This document shows, piece by piece, positions 15,322-24,049 of a DNA stretch of 43,147 nucleotides (position 1 is the stretch's first letter; each line of letters begins with the position of its first letter). Position numbers and translations under genes: made by a program. Origin of the DNA: an uncultured Verrucomicrobiales bacterium (GTDB taxonomy: Bacteria; Verrucomicrobiota; Verrucomicrobiia; Limisphaerales; UBA1100); the NCBI GenBank assembly GCA_913048135.1, contig CAJWVY010000005.1:1-43147 (forward strand), written 5' to 3'. The notes below the pieces were generated by a model. That model was not told the DNA's origin. It made no database searches and saw only the letters and a list, made by a program, of their open reading frames with translations.

Positions 15322-16284
15322 CTACTGCCGCGCGGCGGCGATAATGTCCGCCAGTTTCACGGGCTTACCGTCCTGCCGTTTGCTTTCGTCGGCCGCTTCC
15401 ATGAACGCGAACAGCTCGATGGTTTCCTGCGGATCCACGGGCACTTTGCCGGTTTGAAACATCCGCACGGCCTCCACGACCAGCGGGGCGTAGCCGTCGT
15501 ATTTGCCGACCTCGCCCTCGCCCTTGGTGCCCTTGGCGTGGCCGCCGTAGCCTTTGCCTTCGCGGAAAATGCCGGTGCGGCCGCCTTTCCATTTGCCGAT
15601 CACCTCGATCTTGCCATCGGCCGTGGTGCGGCGTTCCACCGTCTCGCAGCCGGGGCCCATCACCGTGAAGAGCGATTCGCAGCCGTGCACGCCGTACCAG
15701 AAGAGATCCGGATGCCTCACCTCAATGGACGCGGGGCTGAACGTTTCGGCGTGCATGATCTTGCCCAGCGCGCCGGCCCGCGCGGCCTGCGTGGTTTTGC
15801 CGTAACGTAGCGAGGAGGAGCTGAAGATGGGCACACCCTTTTTCTTGGCGTAATCAAAAATGAACAGCACATCCGCGAGCGAGCCGGCCATCGGTTTGTC
15901 GATGTACAACGGCAGCCCGGCATCGATCACCGGAATGGCCTGGCGCACCTTGGGCCGGCCATCGACGCTCTCGAGCATGATGGCATCCACATTTTTGCAC
16001 AGCTCGGCAATGGTCGGGTAGAGCTTCACGCCGTATTGCTGGGTGAGCGTGTCGGTAAACTTATCAATGCGTCCGGAGCTGGAAGGAATATCCGGACTGC
16101 CACCGCGAAAGGCGGCCGTGACCCGTGCATTGGCCAGCGGTCCCTCGGCTTTGGGATCGTTAATGATCTTGGTGAAGGCGGTGACGTGGGAAGTATCCAG
16201 CCCGATCAGGCCAATGCGGATTTCCTTGGCGCCGGCAATGGCCACCAAGGCAAACGTGAGGACGAAGTAAAACAGACGTGTCAT
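15322..16284 (-). CDS. Exported Gfo/Idh/MocA-family oxidoreductase-like protein
   Basis: A 320-aa protein with a Sec-type signal peptide (MTRLFYFVLTFALVAIAGA) and no twin arginine. The N-terminal Rossmann-like part reads EIRIGLIGLDTSHVTAF where classical members have GxGxxG. LYIDKPMAGS corresponds to the EKP catalytic-lysine segment, and ELCKNVDAIMLESVDG precedes it. The C-terminal half contains FWYGVHGCESLFTVMG and ends in a polar helix. The family usually oxidises or reduces sugars with NAD(P). Secreted versions are abundant in Planctomycetes and Verrucomicrobia, and their substrates and cofactor use are poorly known. It is convergent with trpG. Confidence 0.83.
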   Translation of the reverse strand: MTRLFYFVLTFALVAIAGAKEIRIGLIGLDTSHVTAFTKIINDPKAEGPLANARVTAAFRGGSPDIPSSSGRIDKFTDTLTQQYGVKLYPTIAELCKNVDAIMLESVDGRPKVRQAIPVIDAGLPLYIDKPMAGSLADVLFIFDYAKKKGVPIFSSSSLRYGKTTQAARAGALGKIMHAETFSPASIEVRHPDLFWYGVHGCESLFTVMGPGCETVERRTTADGKIEVIGKWKGGRTGIFREGKGYGGHAKGTKGEGEVGKYDGYAPLVVEAVRMFQTGKVPVDPQETIELFAFMEAADESKRQDGKPVKLADIIAAARQ

Positions 16285-16334
16285 GTCCCAAGGCTACTGC
16301 CACAGGGAGGTTTGTAAACGGGAAAGCGAGGGGC

Positions 16335-16739
16335 CTAGGCCTCGGTGGTGACTTCGGCGAAGTCGAGGCCGTGGCGTTTGCAGTATTCGCTGAGGGCCTT
16401 TTCGTTCTCGATCATCACGGTGCGCACCACGGCGGATTCATCGGCAAACCCAATGTCAGCCACGTGATCGGGAATGAGGTGCGTTTGATTGTGCGCGTAG
16501 GCGAGGGCGAAGGCAGCCTCGGCGATCACGAAATAGGGAATCTCCTGATCGGCGCCTTCGGCGTAGTCCTCGATCACGTCGGCCAACAGCTCGAGCTGAT
16601 CCACCAGATGCGGATACTTGGGCGCGTGAATCTCGGCAAACTCCAGCTTCAACTGCGGCAGCCGATGATGCACGCCCTGCAAAATGGCAGGCGTGACTTT
16701 TGCGGCGTTGTGATGAACGAAGTCTGCGATCTCGGACAT
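16335..16739 (-). CDS. DUF1232/YkvA-like small protein
   Basis: A 134-aa protein. The segment AYAHNQTHLIPDHVADIGFA followed by DESAVV resembles the YkvA/DUF1232 core (sP.DliPD.ipgiGylDDa), with the IPD and GFADE elements retained. The rest is helical and acidic (LADVIEDYAEGADQEIPYFV). No signal peptide is seen, and hydrophobicity is too low for a sure membrane segment. The function of this family is unknown. It is encoded just downstream of the DinG-type helicase gene on the same strand (51 nt gap), but I see no functional link. Confidence 0.7.
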   Translation of the reverse strand: MSEIADFVHHNAAKVTPAILQGVHHRLPQLKLEFAEIHAPKYPHLVDQLELLADVIEDYAEGADQEIPYFVIAEAAFALAYAHNQTHLIPDHVADIGFADESAVVRTVMIENEKALSEYCKRHGLDFAEVTTEA

Positions 16740-16789
16740 GCGTCGAGTCTAGCAGGCCAAGCCGCAGAATCAAGCTCGGCGGCGGGGGC

Positions 16790-18916
16790 TCAGACCGTTT
16801 GTATCTCCATCTGAGGGAGCGAGTTGAGAAAATGCTCGCCGTATCGCTTGGTGAGCACGCGGTTGTCCAGCACGGCGACGATGCCACTATCGTCGCGGGT
16901 CCGGATGAGGCGGCCAACGCCTTGGCGGAATTTCAAAATCGCCTCGGGCAGATTAAATTCCATAAACGCGTTCCCGCCGCGGGCCTCGATGGATTCCACG
17001 CGGGCCTCGATGAGCGGATGATCCGGCACGGCAAACGGCAGGCGCGTGAGGATCACATTACTGAGCGCTTCGCCCGGCACATCCACGCCCTGCCAAAAGC
17101 TGTCCAGACCGAACAGCACGGAGTCTGTGTCGCGCTTGAATTCCTCCAGCATCGCGGCGCGCGGCGTGCCGGTGCCCTGCACCAGTGCGCGAATGCCGAG
17201 GTCGTCAAACACCGGCTCCAGTTCGGCGGCCACATCGCGCATGAGTTTGCCGTTGGTGAACAGCACAAACGCCTTGCCGTGGGTCATGCGCACAAAATGC
17301 TCGATCCAATGCACCAGAGCGTCGCCGTATTCGTCATCGCGTGGATCCGGCATGCGGCCGGCCACGTAGAGTTTCACCTGTTGTTGGTAATCAAACGGTG
17401 ACCCCAACTGCGCGCGGCGTGCGGTCTCGGCGCCGACTTGTTTCATGAAATATTCCAGACCGGGACACAGCGCCTTTTGTTCGGGCGGCAGATCGCTGCG
17501 TTCGGGATCAGCAATGGACAGCGTGGCGCTGGTGCAAACCACCGGCACACCGCGGCCAAACAGATGTCGGCGTAGAAATTCCGCCGTATCAATCGGTGCG
17601 GCATTGAGCGCGAGGCTTTGGCCTTGGCGGCCGGTGCGTTCAACCCAGTACACGTGTTTCTCGGCCGATTGCCCTATGAACGTGGAGACGGCCTCGCGAA
17701 TCTCACCGATGCGCCGGTTGCACTCGATCAGTTCAGCGGTGGATTCCTCATCTTCACTGGCCTCGATCAAATCGCCAAGCGATTCGCGCACGCGCTGGAG
17801 CGGTAGCGACACAGTGTCGTTCACCAGCTCGGCCTCACGAATGCGCAGTTCACTCCAGTCGCGCTGGCGGCGCGGTGACTTGTCGTGCACGGCGTCGCAG
17901 GCGGTTTCCACATCGCCAAACAACTTGTCGGCTTCGTCTATCGCATCGGCCACCTGCCGCACCATGGCGCCTTTGCGCAGGGTGGAGAGCAGGCCTTTTT
18001 CCGTGCGCGGATTCCACAGGCGCTGCAGGTTAAACCGGATTTGGCCGCTGGATACGTTGAGGCCGATGTGGCGCGAGGCCACGCGGTCGAGGTGCTGGGC
18101 CTCGTCGAAAATGGCAAAATCGTTCCGAAAGATCAGCCCTTCGCCGGGATCCTCCTCTTCGTCCATGTACCCGGCCAGACCGAGGGTGAGGTTGGAAAAA
18201 AAGAGCGCGTGATTCAGCACCAACACATCGGCGGCCATGAAACGCCGGCGCGCCTTCTGGAAAAAACACTCGCCATGCAACGAAGCCGACTCGCTCCCGC
18301 GACCGCATAATTTCGGAGAACACAAGCCGCGCTCGGACGCCACGGCCTCCCACACCTTGGGGTCGGGTTCCACATCGAAGTCGGACAAACTACCGTCGGT
18401 CGTTTCCTTGGCCCACGCCTCCACGCGTTTCAGCTCGGCAATTTCCGGCGAGGTAAACAGCCCGTCGGCCTGTTGTAGTGCGCGCGCTAGCCGCCGGGTG
18501 CACAGGTAATTGCCGCGGCCTTTGAGCAGGGTGTACGTGAAATCCACCGGCAAAATGCGCTGCAACATCGGCAGATCCTTTTCCGCCAGCTGTTCCTGCA
18601 GGTTGATGGTGTGCGTGCAAATGAGCGCCTTGCGATGATGCGCCTGGCCGAACAGGATTGCGGGAATGAGATAGGCGAGGCTCTTGCCCACGCCGGTGCC
18701 GGCCTCGACCACGCAGTTTTTCCCCGCCTCCAACGCGCGAATTACGCCGGTGGCCATGGCCTGCTGGGGTTGGCGGTATTCGAAATTGCTGGCCTGCGAG
18801 AGGAGGCCGTCCGGCCCGAAGAGTTCCTTCACCTGCGCCTCCAAGCTAGGCACCTCGGCTATGGCCTCGGATTCCAGATTGGAATCGGCGGGCTGATAAT
18901 CGGTTGGCAGGATCAT
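16790..18916 (-). CDS. dinG: DinG-type ATP-dependent DNA helicase with Fe-S domain
   Basis: A 708-aa superfamily 2 helicase of the DinG/XPD group. These unwind DNA 5'-3' and resolve R-loops, G-quadruplexes or damage intermediates. Walker A is VEAGTGVGKSLAYLIPA; motif II is IFDEAQHLD (DEAQ rather than DEAH); C-terminal motifs are TSATLS, DSFWQGVDVPGE and FRQGVGRLIRT. Four cysteines lie between Walker A and motif II (YLCTRR, GLCSPKLCGRG, GECFFQK), consistent with the XPD-like 4Fe-4S domain. The start overlaps the stop of the upstream beta-helix gene by 4 nt, so the two are coupled. Assignment to DinG rather than a paralogue such as YoaA is by overall layout. Confidence 0.88.
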   Translation of the reverse strand: MILPTDYQPADSNLESEAIAEVPSLEAQVKELFGPDGLLSQASNFEYRQPQQAMATGVIRALEAGKNCVVEAGTGVGKSLAYLIPAILFGQAHHRKALICTHTINLQEQLAEKDLPMLQRILPVDFTYTLLKGRGNYLCTRRLARALQQADGLFTSPEIAELKRVEAWAKETTDGSLSDFDVEPDPKVWEAVASERGLCSPKLCGRGSESASLHGECFFQKARRRFMAADVLVLNHALFFSNLTLGLAGYMDEEEDPGEGLIFRNDFAIFDEAQHLDRVASRHIGLNVSSGQIRFNLQRLWNPRTEKGLLSTLRKGAMVRQVADAIDEADKLFGDVETACDAVHDKSPRRQRDWSELRIREAELVNDTVSLPLQRVRESLGDLIEASEDEESTAELIECNRRIGEIREAVSTFIGQSAEKHVYWVERTGRQGQSLALNAAPIDTAEFLRRHLFGRGVPVVCTSATLSIADPERSDLPPEQKALCPGLEYFMKQVGAETARRAQLGSPFDYQQQVKLYVAGRMPDPRDDEYGDALVHWIEHFVRMTHGKAFVLFTNGKLMRDVAAELEPVFDDLGIRALVQGTGTPRAAMLEEFKRDTDSVLFGLDSFWQGVDVPGEALSNVILTRLPFAVPDHPLIEARVESIEARGGNAFMEFNLPEAILKFRQGVGRLIRTRDDSGIVAVLDNRVLTKRYGEHFLNSLPQMEIQTV

Positions 18917-19599
18917 TGCGCCGGGTTGCGCTCCACTACTTCCTGTTGTGCGCGATTCTTGACGATCCGGTTGGCGGGCAGGACGCCACGCCAGTTGGTG
19001 TTCGGGTACACCACGCTGTCCCGGCCGATGATACTGCCGGGGTTGAGTACGCTGTTGCAGCCGAGCTCCGCACGGTCGCCAATCAAGGCGCCAAACTTGC
19101 GCAGGCCCGTGTCGTGCGCGTCCTCGGCGTGGCCCACGGTTACGTTGCCCGGCACGGATTTTAGATTGGAGAGCACCACGCCTGCTCCCAGATGCGCGTG
19201 ATGGCCAAGGATGGAATCGCCCACGTAATTAAAATGCGGCACCTGGCAGTCGTTAAAGAGCAGGCTGTTTTTCAACTCGCTCGAATTGCCGATCACACAG
19301 CCGTCGCCCACGATCACATTGGCGCGCACATACGCGCCGTGCCGGATTTGACAGTTTCGCCCCATGATCGCCGGGCCCTCGATGTACGCGCCGGGCTCCA
19401 CCACGGTGCCTTCCCCAAGAAACACGTTGTTTCCTATCACCGCGTGAGGCGACACACTGGCGTGATTGGCCGGTTGCAGTTCGGTGGCGAGATATTCGGC
19501 GAGGCGCGGCAAGGCCTCCCAGGCTGGCGCTTCGGCGTCAAACACCGCCGCGTGCTCCGTCTGGCTGAGATCGAACAGTTCCGCCGGCGTGAACATCAT
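18913..19599 (-). CDS. Left-handed beta-helix (LpxA/GlmU-C-like) protein
   Basis: A 228-aa protein whose residues about 45-200 are hexapeptide repeats: HAVIGNNVFLGEGTVVEPGA, IMGRNCQIRHGAYVRANV, VGDGCVIGNSSELKN, FNYVGDSILGHHAHLGAGVV and GAELGC-like turns. This is the left-handed parallel beta helix of acyl- and nucleotidyl-transferases such as the GlmU C-terminus. The HFNYVGDS and GAGVVLSNLK segments closely follow the GlmU acetyltransferase pattern. The N-terminal nucleotidyltransferase domain of GlmU is absent, replaced by about 45 residues (TPAELFDLSQTEHAAVF). It may be an acetyltransferase for a sugar nucleotide. It overlaps dinG, is upstream of it, and is divergent from the aldo/keto reductase. 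Confidence 0.8.
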   Translation of the reverse strand: MMFTPAELFDLSQTEHAAVFDAEAPAWEALPRLAEYLATELQPANHASVSPHAVIGNNVFLGEGTVVEPGAYIEGPAIMGRNCQIRHGAYVRANVIVGDGCVIGNSSELKNSLLFNDCQVPHFNYVGDSILGHHAHLGAGVVLSNLKSVPGNVTVGHAEDAHDTGLRKFGALIGDRAELGCNSVLNPGSIIGRDSVVYPNTNWRGVLPANRIVKNRAQQEVVERNPAQ

Positions 19600-19656
19600 C
19601 CGAGCCTAGGCGAAGGGCCTCGGGCCGGAAACGTTTTTCCGTTCACAACTGTAGCG

Positions 19657-19684
19657 TTGAAAAAACCCTGTTTTTGCGTATGCT
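19657..19684 (+). promoter_or_regulatory. Putative sigma70-type promoter for the aldo/keto reductase gene
   Basis: TTGAAA (19657-19662) and TATGCT (19679-19684) are 16 bases apart in the short divergent gap. A start site about 7 bases downstream would fall almost on the ATG at 19692, which has no Shine-Dalgarno, so the mRNA could be leaderless. Confidence 0.45.
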
Positions 19685-19691
19685 CCCTTCG

Positions 19692-20828
19692 ATGGATTTG
19701 ACGCGCACAGCATTCGGCGTGTGGGGCGGTGGCCGCTACATGCACTTTGGTGAAAAGCTGGAGGAAGAGCGGTTTCTTGCGCTCATCAAACGTTCGTATG
19801 ACGAGGGCGTGCGCACGTTTATGACGGCCGACGTGTACGGCCAGGGCGCGGCCGACGAAATGCTCGGACGTGGCCTCGCTGGCAAGGACCGCGACAGCTA
19901 CTGCCTCGTAGGCGCGGTAGGGCATGATTTTTACGAGGGCGAACGCGCAGGCGCCCGTGGATTTCCGCGCTTTACCGATGCCAGCCTGCGCGGACCCGAG
20001 AGCTACGCCGATTATCTGCGCGCGGCCACCGAGAAAAGCCTCTCGCGCTGCGGCACTGAGAAATTTGACCTGCTGCTTCTACATAATCCGGATGTGATTG
20101 GGTACACCCACGAAGCAGTGTGGGAAGGCATGGCGGCCTTGAAGGACGCCGGCCTCACCGATCGCATCGGCATCGCGCCCGGCCCGGCCAATGGGTTTAC
20201 GTTGGATATGTTGGCGTGCATGGAAAAATTCGCCGACCAAATCGATTGGGCCATGGTGATTCTGAATCCGCTCGAGCCGTGGCCCGGCGGATTGCTTCTG
20301 CCGGCGGCAGAAAAATTTGGCATCAAGGTAATCACGCGCGTGGTGGATTATGGTGGATTATTCCATGGCGACGTGCGCCCCGGCCACGCGTTTGCCGAGG
20401 GCGATCACCGCGTGTACCGTCCGGCCGGCTGGGTGGAGGTCGGGAATGAAAAGATGGAGCGCATGCGCGCGATTGCCGAGGAGCACGGCGTGTCCCTGCT
20501 GCAGTTGGCCTGTCTTTGGAATCTCGCACATCCGGCCGTGGAGAGCGTGATCCCCACCTTGATTCAGGAAGCAGGCGACGACGCGAAGACCATCGAGGCC
20601 AAGCTGGATGATTTGGCCGCGCTGCCGGCCATGACGCTCACCGACGAGCAACGCGATTTCATCACCGACATCGGCAATAACAAGGGCTGTATGGACCTGA
20701 AAGGGGCCAATCCGAATTTCGATGGCCCGGAGCCGTTGCCGGACCGCTGGGGCTTGCAGCCCGGGCACAAGGAGGTTGGAGACCGCTGGGGCATCGTGCC
20801 CGAGCGCGACTTGGTTTGCACCATGTAA
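19692..20828 (+). CDS. Aldo/keto reductase family protein
   Basis: About 378 aa from ATG 19692 (MDLTRTAFGVWGGG). Upstream TTG/ATG codons in the track fall inside the likely promoter. AKR features: FMTADVYGQGAADEMLGRGL with the Asp-Tyr pair, EKFDLLLLHNPD with the His-containing strand, LTDRIGIAP, VILNPLEP and an LQLACLWNLAHPAVESVIP barrel end. The family reduces aldehydes or ketones with NADPH. The body is longer than usual (about 320), with a C-terminal segment (NKGCMDLKGANPNFDGPEPL and beyond) and an insertion around HDFYEGERAGARGFP. No signal peptide. The next gene, a lipoprotein, begins inside its last codons, implying coupling. Confidence 0.85.
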   Translation: MDLTRTAFGVWGGGRYMHFGEKLEEERFLALIKRSYDEGVRTFMTADVYGQGAADEMLGRGLAGKDRDSYCLVGAVGHDFYEGERAGARGFPRFTDASLRGPESYADYLRAATEKSLSRCGTEKFDLLLLHNPDVIGYTHEAVWEGMAALKDAGLTDRIGIAPGPANGFTLDMLACMEKFADQIDWAMVILNPLEPWPGGLLLPAAEKFGIKVITRVVDYGGLFHGDVRPGHAFAEGDHRVYRPAGWVEVGNEKMERMRAIAEEHGVSLLQLACLWNLAHPAVESVIPTLIQEAGDDAKTIEAKLDDLAALPAMTLTDEQRDFITDIGNNKGCMDLKGANPNFDGPEPLPDRWGLQPGHKEVGDRWGIVPERDLVCTM

Positions 20829-21259
20829 CACGCATCGCGCGCCGCGGTGTGTTCGGTTTGCTGTTGCTGGCTCTGCTGGCGGCGGTGGGCTGTAAATCTG
20901 CGGCGGGACATACGGTCAACGCCGTGGGGCGTTTTGCCGTGGGCACGCTTACGTCCGGCGGCAACCCCGTCGCCGGCGCCCAGAGTGCAGCCCTCGGCAC
21001 CGCGATCGATGTGGCGCGCGATCCCAAGGGTGAACAGTTCGAGGATCAACGCCCGAAGATCGTGACCGTCTATTCCGAAAATCGTGGCGTGCAAAAGGTT
21101 ATTCCGTGGAAGGAAAATCTCACCGTCTATTCCGCCCGCCGCGCTGCCCGCCTGGCCGGCCCGGTCGGCCGATGCCTCATCGAACGCGGCGACGAGACCG
21201 TGGAGGCCAATTTCAAAACCGTCCTCGAACGCGGCGATGTGCTGCGCTTTCAGCGATGA
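20816..21259 (+). CDS. Putative lipoprotein, first of a tandem related pair
   Basis: A 147-aa protein. A TTG start at 20816 gives a good lipoprotein signal (RIARRG, then a hydrophobic run ending in lipobox AAVGC, Cys26); GTG 20849 is an alternative. After a Gly/Ala/Val-rich stretch, the C-terminal 55 residues (VQKVIPWKENLTVYSARRAA, IERGDETVEANFKTVLERGD, VLRF) resemble those of the next gene and recall a SLBB-like beta-grasp domain, although this is not certain. No specific function is known. It overlaps the preceding AKR gene by 13 nt and the following lipoprotein by 4 nt (ATGA), so it sits inside a coupled operon. Confidence 0.7.
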   Translation: MHHVTRIARRGVFGLLLLALLAAVGCKSAAGHTVNAVGRFAVGTLTSGGNPVAGAQSAALGTAIDVARDPKGEQFEDQRPKIVTVYSENRGVQKVIPWKENLTVYSARRAARLAGPVGRCLIERGDETVEANFKTVLERGDVLRFQR

Positions 21260-21612
21260 AACACCTCGCTCTCATCGTACTGGGCGCGCTGTGTGGCTGC
21301 ACCACTGTGGCCAAGAAAACCATCCAAGCCACCGGCACCATAGCCGAAACCACGCTTAAGGTAACCGGGCAAGTCACCAAAACAGCCGTCAACACCACGC
21401 TCGATGTCGCCAGCTCGGCGTTTAAGAAAGGGGCGGTGACCGTGATCGACACTGGCACCGGCGTCAGCCGCAAGGTGCCGTGGGAAGAGGGTCTGCGCGT
21501 GTCCAAGCTGAACACCACCGGCCGCGCCGTGGAAATAGTCCGGGGCGCCCGAAAGATAAAAGCCACCACCACTACCGTCCTGCGCGCCGGCGATGTGGTG
21601 CGGTTGAACTAG
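21256..21612 (+). CDS. Putative lipoprotein, second of a tandem related pair
   Basis: The track frame starts early; ATG 21256, overlapping the previous stop, gives 118 aa with signal MKHLALIVLGALCGC (lipobox, Cys15). A Thr/Ala/Lys-rich amphipathic region (TIQATGTIAETTLKVTGQVT) follows. It then ends with SRKVPWEEGLRVSKL, IVRGARKIKATTTTVLRAGD and VVRLN, which aligns with the end of its neighbour (PW.E.L.V, .RG....A...TVL..GDV.R). This indicates tandem duplication and divergence. It probably sits at the inner face of a membrane. The sulfite-oxidase-fold gene begins 3 nt later. Confidence 0.75.
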   Translation: MKHLALIVLGALCGCTTVAKKTIQATGTIAETTLKVTGQVTKTAVNTTLDVASSAFKKGAVTVIDTGTGVSRKVPWEEGLRVSKLNTTGRAVEIVRGARKIKATTTTVLRAGDVVRLN

Positions 21613-21615
21613 GCC

Positions 21616-22248
21616 ATGAACGAAAAATACATCGCCGCCAAGGAACGTATTGCCGCCAAGCGCGCGGGGCAACCGCGGCCGGCCGAACGCTCCGGCGAAC
21701 GCCTGCCGCCGGGGCAGCGCGAGGTCGATAATTTTCCCGTGCTAGATATGGGCGTCCATCCCCAAGTGCCGCGTGCGCAATGGAGCCTGAAGATTCACGG
21801 TCTGGTGGAGAATCCGATCACGCTAGATTGGGAGCAGTTCATGGCGCTGGAGCAGTTTCAGGACACCAGCGATTTTCACTGCGTCACCACCTGGAGCCAG
21901 TTCGATATGGATTGGGAAGGGGTGTCGATGCTCACGTTGATTGACCTCGTGCAGCCAAAGCCCGAGGCGCGCCATGTGTTTTACAAGAGCTACGACGGCT
22001 ATTCCACCAACACCACGCTGGACGCCGTGCTGGATGACGACACGCTGGTGGCTCACACATGGAACAGCGCGCCAATCACCGTGGAGCACGGCGGCCCCGC
22101 GCGCGTGATCATCCCCAAACTCTACGCCTGGAAAGGCGCCAAGTGGGTCAACGAAATCATCTTCCTCGACCGCGACATCCTCGGCTTCTGGGAAGTCCGC
22201 GGCTACTCCAACACCGCCGACCCTTGGCGGGATGATCGTTATTCGTAA
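21616..22248 (+). CDS. Sulfite oxidase-fold molybdopterin protein (cytosolic)
   Basis: A 210-aa protein of the sulfite-oxidase/MsrP (YedY) molybdopterin fold. The Mo-ligand cysteine is in DFHCVTTWSQFDMDWEGV (Cys89). Other family segments are WSLKIHGLVENPITLDWEQF, GYSTNTTLDAVLDDD, HGGPARVIIPKLYAWKGAKW and ILGFWEVRGYSNTADPWRDDRY. It has no Tat or Sec signal, unlike MsrP, so it acts in the cytoplasm. Members commonly catalyse oxygen-atom transfer, but the substrate of short cytosolic versions is not established. It is the last gene of the AKR-lipoprotein unit and convergent with the sulfatase gene, with a 225-bp AT-richer gap after it. Confidence 0.87.
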   Translation: MNEKYIAAKERIAAKRAGQPRPAERSGERLPPGQREVDNFPVLDMGVHPQVPRAQWSLKIHGLVENPITLDWEQFMALEQFQDTSDFHCVTTWSQFDMDWEGVSMLTLIDLVQPKPEARHVFYKSYDGYSTNTTLDAVLDDDTLVAHTWNSAPITVEHGGPARVIIPKLYAWKGAKWVNEIIFLDRDILGFWEVRGYSNTADPWRDDRYS

Positions 22249-22473
22249 CCAACAGCCGGCGAATTTGCTTCAAAAACTGCGTTTTCACCATCGTGTACAT
22301 TCCGTTATCCAAACACCGGCCTTGAAGAGGGCTAACCGAAATCGTCAGTTAGGAGGATTGGGGAAAAAGTGTGAAAAAAAGCCGATGACACAAAAATGCC
22401 ACCTTAAACCCCTAGAAAAACGAGCGTTTCCGCGCAAACCTCCAAATGTGAATAACCTGAGAATAAACGTAAA

Positions 22474-23949
22474 TCACTCGTACTTCCACTTCATGACCCA
22501 CGGGTCTTGCGTAGCGTTCTGGAAGGATTTGAGCTTGGTTTTGTACTCTTCCAGTACCTCGGCGTATTTTTCGTCGCCAGCCAGATTCACGCCCTCATTC
22601 GGATCGGCGCTGATGTCGAACAGTTCAAACTGCGGCCGCTGGATGTACTCGCGTACGGTTTTTTTGCCGTAAGGCGCAGTGGGACCTTTCTTCCATTGCG
22701 CCTGCCAACTGGGCGCCGCCCACAGGTCACTGGCAAAGGGGTACGGCAGCGGGTGCGCGATGTTCCAGATGAGCTTGTACTTGCGGTCGCGCACGACGCG
22801 CATGGGGTAGTACATTTGAATTTCGTGGAAAGTGTGGCTGGCGCCGATTTGATCCCAGCCTTCCGGATTTTTCTCGGCGAGAATGGGCATGAACGAGCGG
22901 CCGTGAAATTTGTACGGACCTTTCTTCGTGCGCCGGCCGGCGGCCATGGTGGCCAGTTCGGGTTTGGCGGCCTGAGTCTCGGCGTCGTAACCGCCGGCGA
23001 AGTCCAGCAGCGTGGGGGTGATGTCCACGAACGAGAGCATGGCGTTGTTCGTGTTGCCGCGTTCTTTTTGATACGGGTTGCGCACGATGAACGGCACACG
23101 CAGGCCGCCTTCGTACACGGTGGTTTTGCCGCCGGCAAAGGCCATGCCGTGATCGCTGGTAAAGAGAATCAGCGTGTTCTCCCACTTGCCGTTTTTCTTG
23201 AGGATCTCCATCAACCGTCCGAGCCCTTGGTCCACGCGCGAGGTGCTCTGGTAATACTGCGCGAGTTCGGCGCGCGTCTCCGGCGTGTCAGGCAGGAACG
23301 GCGGCACGGTCACTTTGGCCGGATCATAGAACACCTCCTGCACACCGGGGTACGCGCCTTTGTTGGGCTTGTTGCCAAATCGGTCGGGTTGATGCTCCAG
23401 CTCATTGGCGCGTCCGCCGCCGCGGTGCGGATCGCTGGTGGCGTAGTACAGAAAGAACGGCTTGTCCGAATCGGTCTTGATGAACTCTTCACAGTTGTTG
23501 GCCATCTCCACGGTGCTGCGGCTGTTGCCGGGGATTTTCGTTTCAAAAAAGTAGATATCCTCCGGTCCGTTGTGATGTTTGCCAATGCGCGCCGTGCGAT
23601 ACCCGGCCTTGGCCAACAACACCGGCAATGTTTTCACCCACGGAAAACTGCTGAACTTGTGGTAGCTGTGTAGATGCCCGTAATGGCCGTTGCGATGATT
23701 GTGCAGGCCGGAAAGCACCACGCTGCGGCTGGCGCTGCAACTGGCTGTGGTGGCAAAGGCGTAGCGGAAGAGCGTGCCGTCGGCCGCCAGCCGGTCAATA
23801 TTCGGCGTCACCGCCGTCATGTCCCCATAACACCCCATCGTGGGGCTGAGATCATCGGCGATGACCACCACGATGTTCTTCTCCGCCGCCCAACCGACCA
23901 GCGCCCAAAGCGCCGCCGCCACTAATCCGAGTCGTTTCCCCAAAAGCAT
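22474..23949 (-). CDS. Secreted sulfatase, heparan N-sulfatase (sulfamidase)-like
   Basis: About 491 aa from ATG 23949 (MLLGKRLGLVAAALWALVGWA, a Sec signal); the track start adds 14 residues. The formylglycine motif is SCSASRSVVLSG (C-x-A-x-R, a type I sulfatase). Metal ligands are in IVVVIADDLSP and FTSDHGMAF. The stretch GHYGHLHSYHKFSSFP, KTLPVLLAKAGYRTARIGKH, HNGPEDIYFF and YYATSDPHRGGGR follows human SGSH (sulfamidase) closely. The family removes N-linked sulfate from glucosamine residues; the actual substrate here is inferred, not shown. Activity needs a formylglycine-generating enzyme, not seen in this window. It is 100 nt downstream of the PVC cytochrome gene on the same strand. Confidence 0.88.
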   Translation of the reverse strand: MLLGKRLGLVAAALWALVGWAAEKNIVVVIADDLSPTMGCYGDMTAVTPNIDRLAADGTLFRYAFATTASCSASRSVVLSGLHNHRNGHYGHLHSYHKFSSFPWVKTLPVLLAKAGYRTARIGKHHNGPEDIYFFETKIPGNSRSTVEMANNCEEFIKTDSDKPFFLYYATSDPHRGGGRANELEHQPDRFGNKPNKGAYPGVQEVFYDPAKVTVPPFLPDTPETRAELAQYYQSTSRVDQGLGRLMEILKKNGKWENTLILFTSDHGMAFAGGKTTVYEGGLRVPFIVRNPYQKERGNTNNAMLSFVDITPTLLDFAGGYDAETQAAKPELATMAAGRRTKKGPYKFHGRSFMPILAEKNPEGWDQIGASHTFHEIQMYYPMRVVRDRKYKLIWNIAHPLPYPFASDLWAAPSWQAQWKKGPTAPYGKKTVREYIQRPQFELFDISADPNEGVNLAGDEKYAEVLEEYKTKLKSFQNATQDPWVMKWKYE

Positions 23950-24049
23950 CAAGAGACAATTTTCCGTAAAATGAAAATGCGTATGGGCCAAACGTGCCTC
24001 AAAAAGAGGCTGAACGCAAGGGAAGCCGGTGTTGCGTGCTCGGTGGGCG

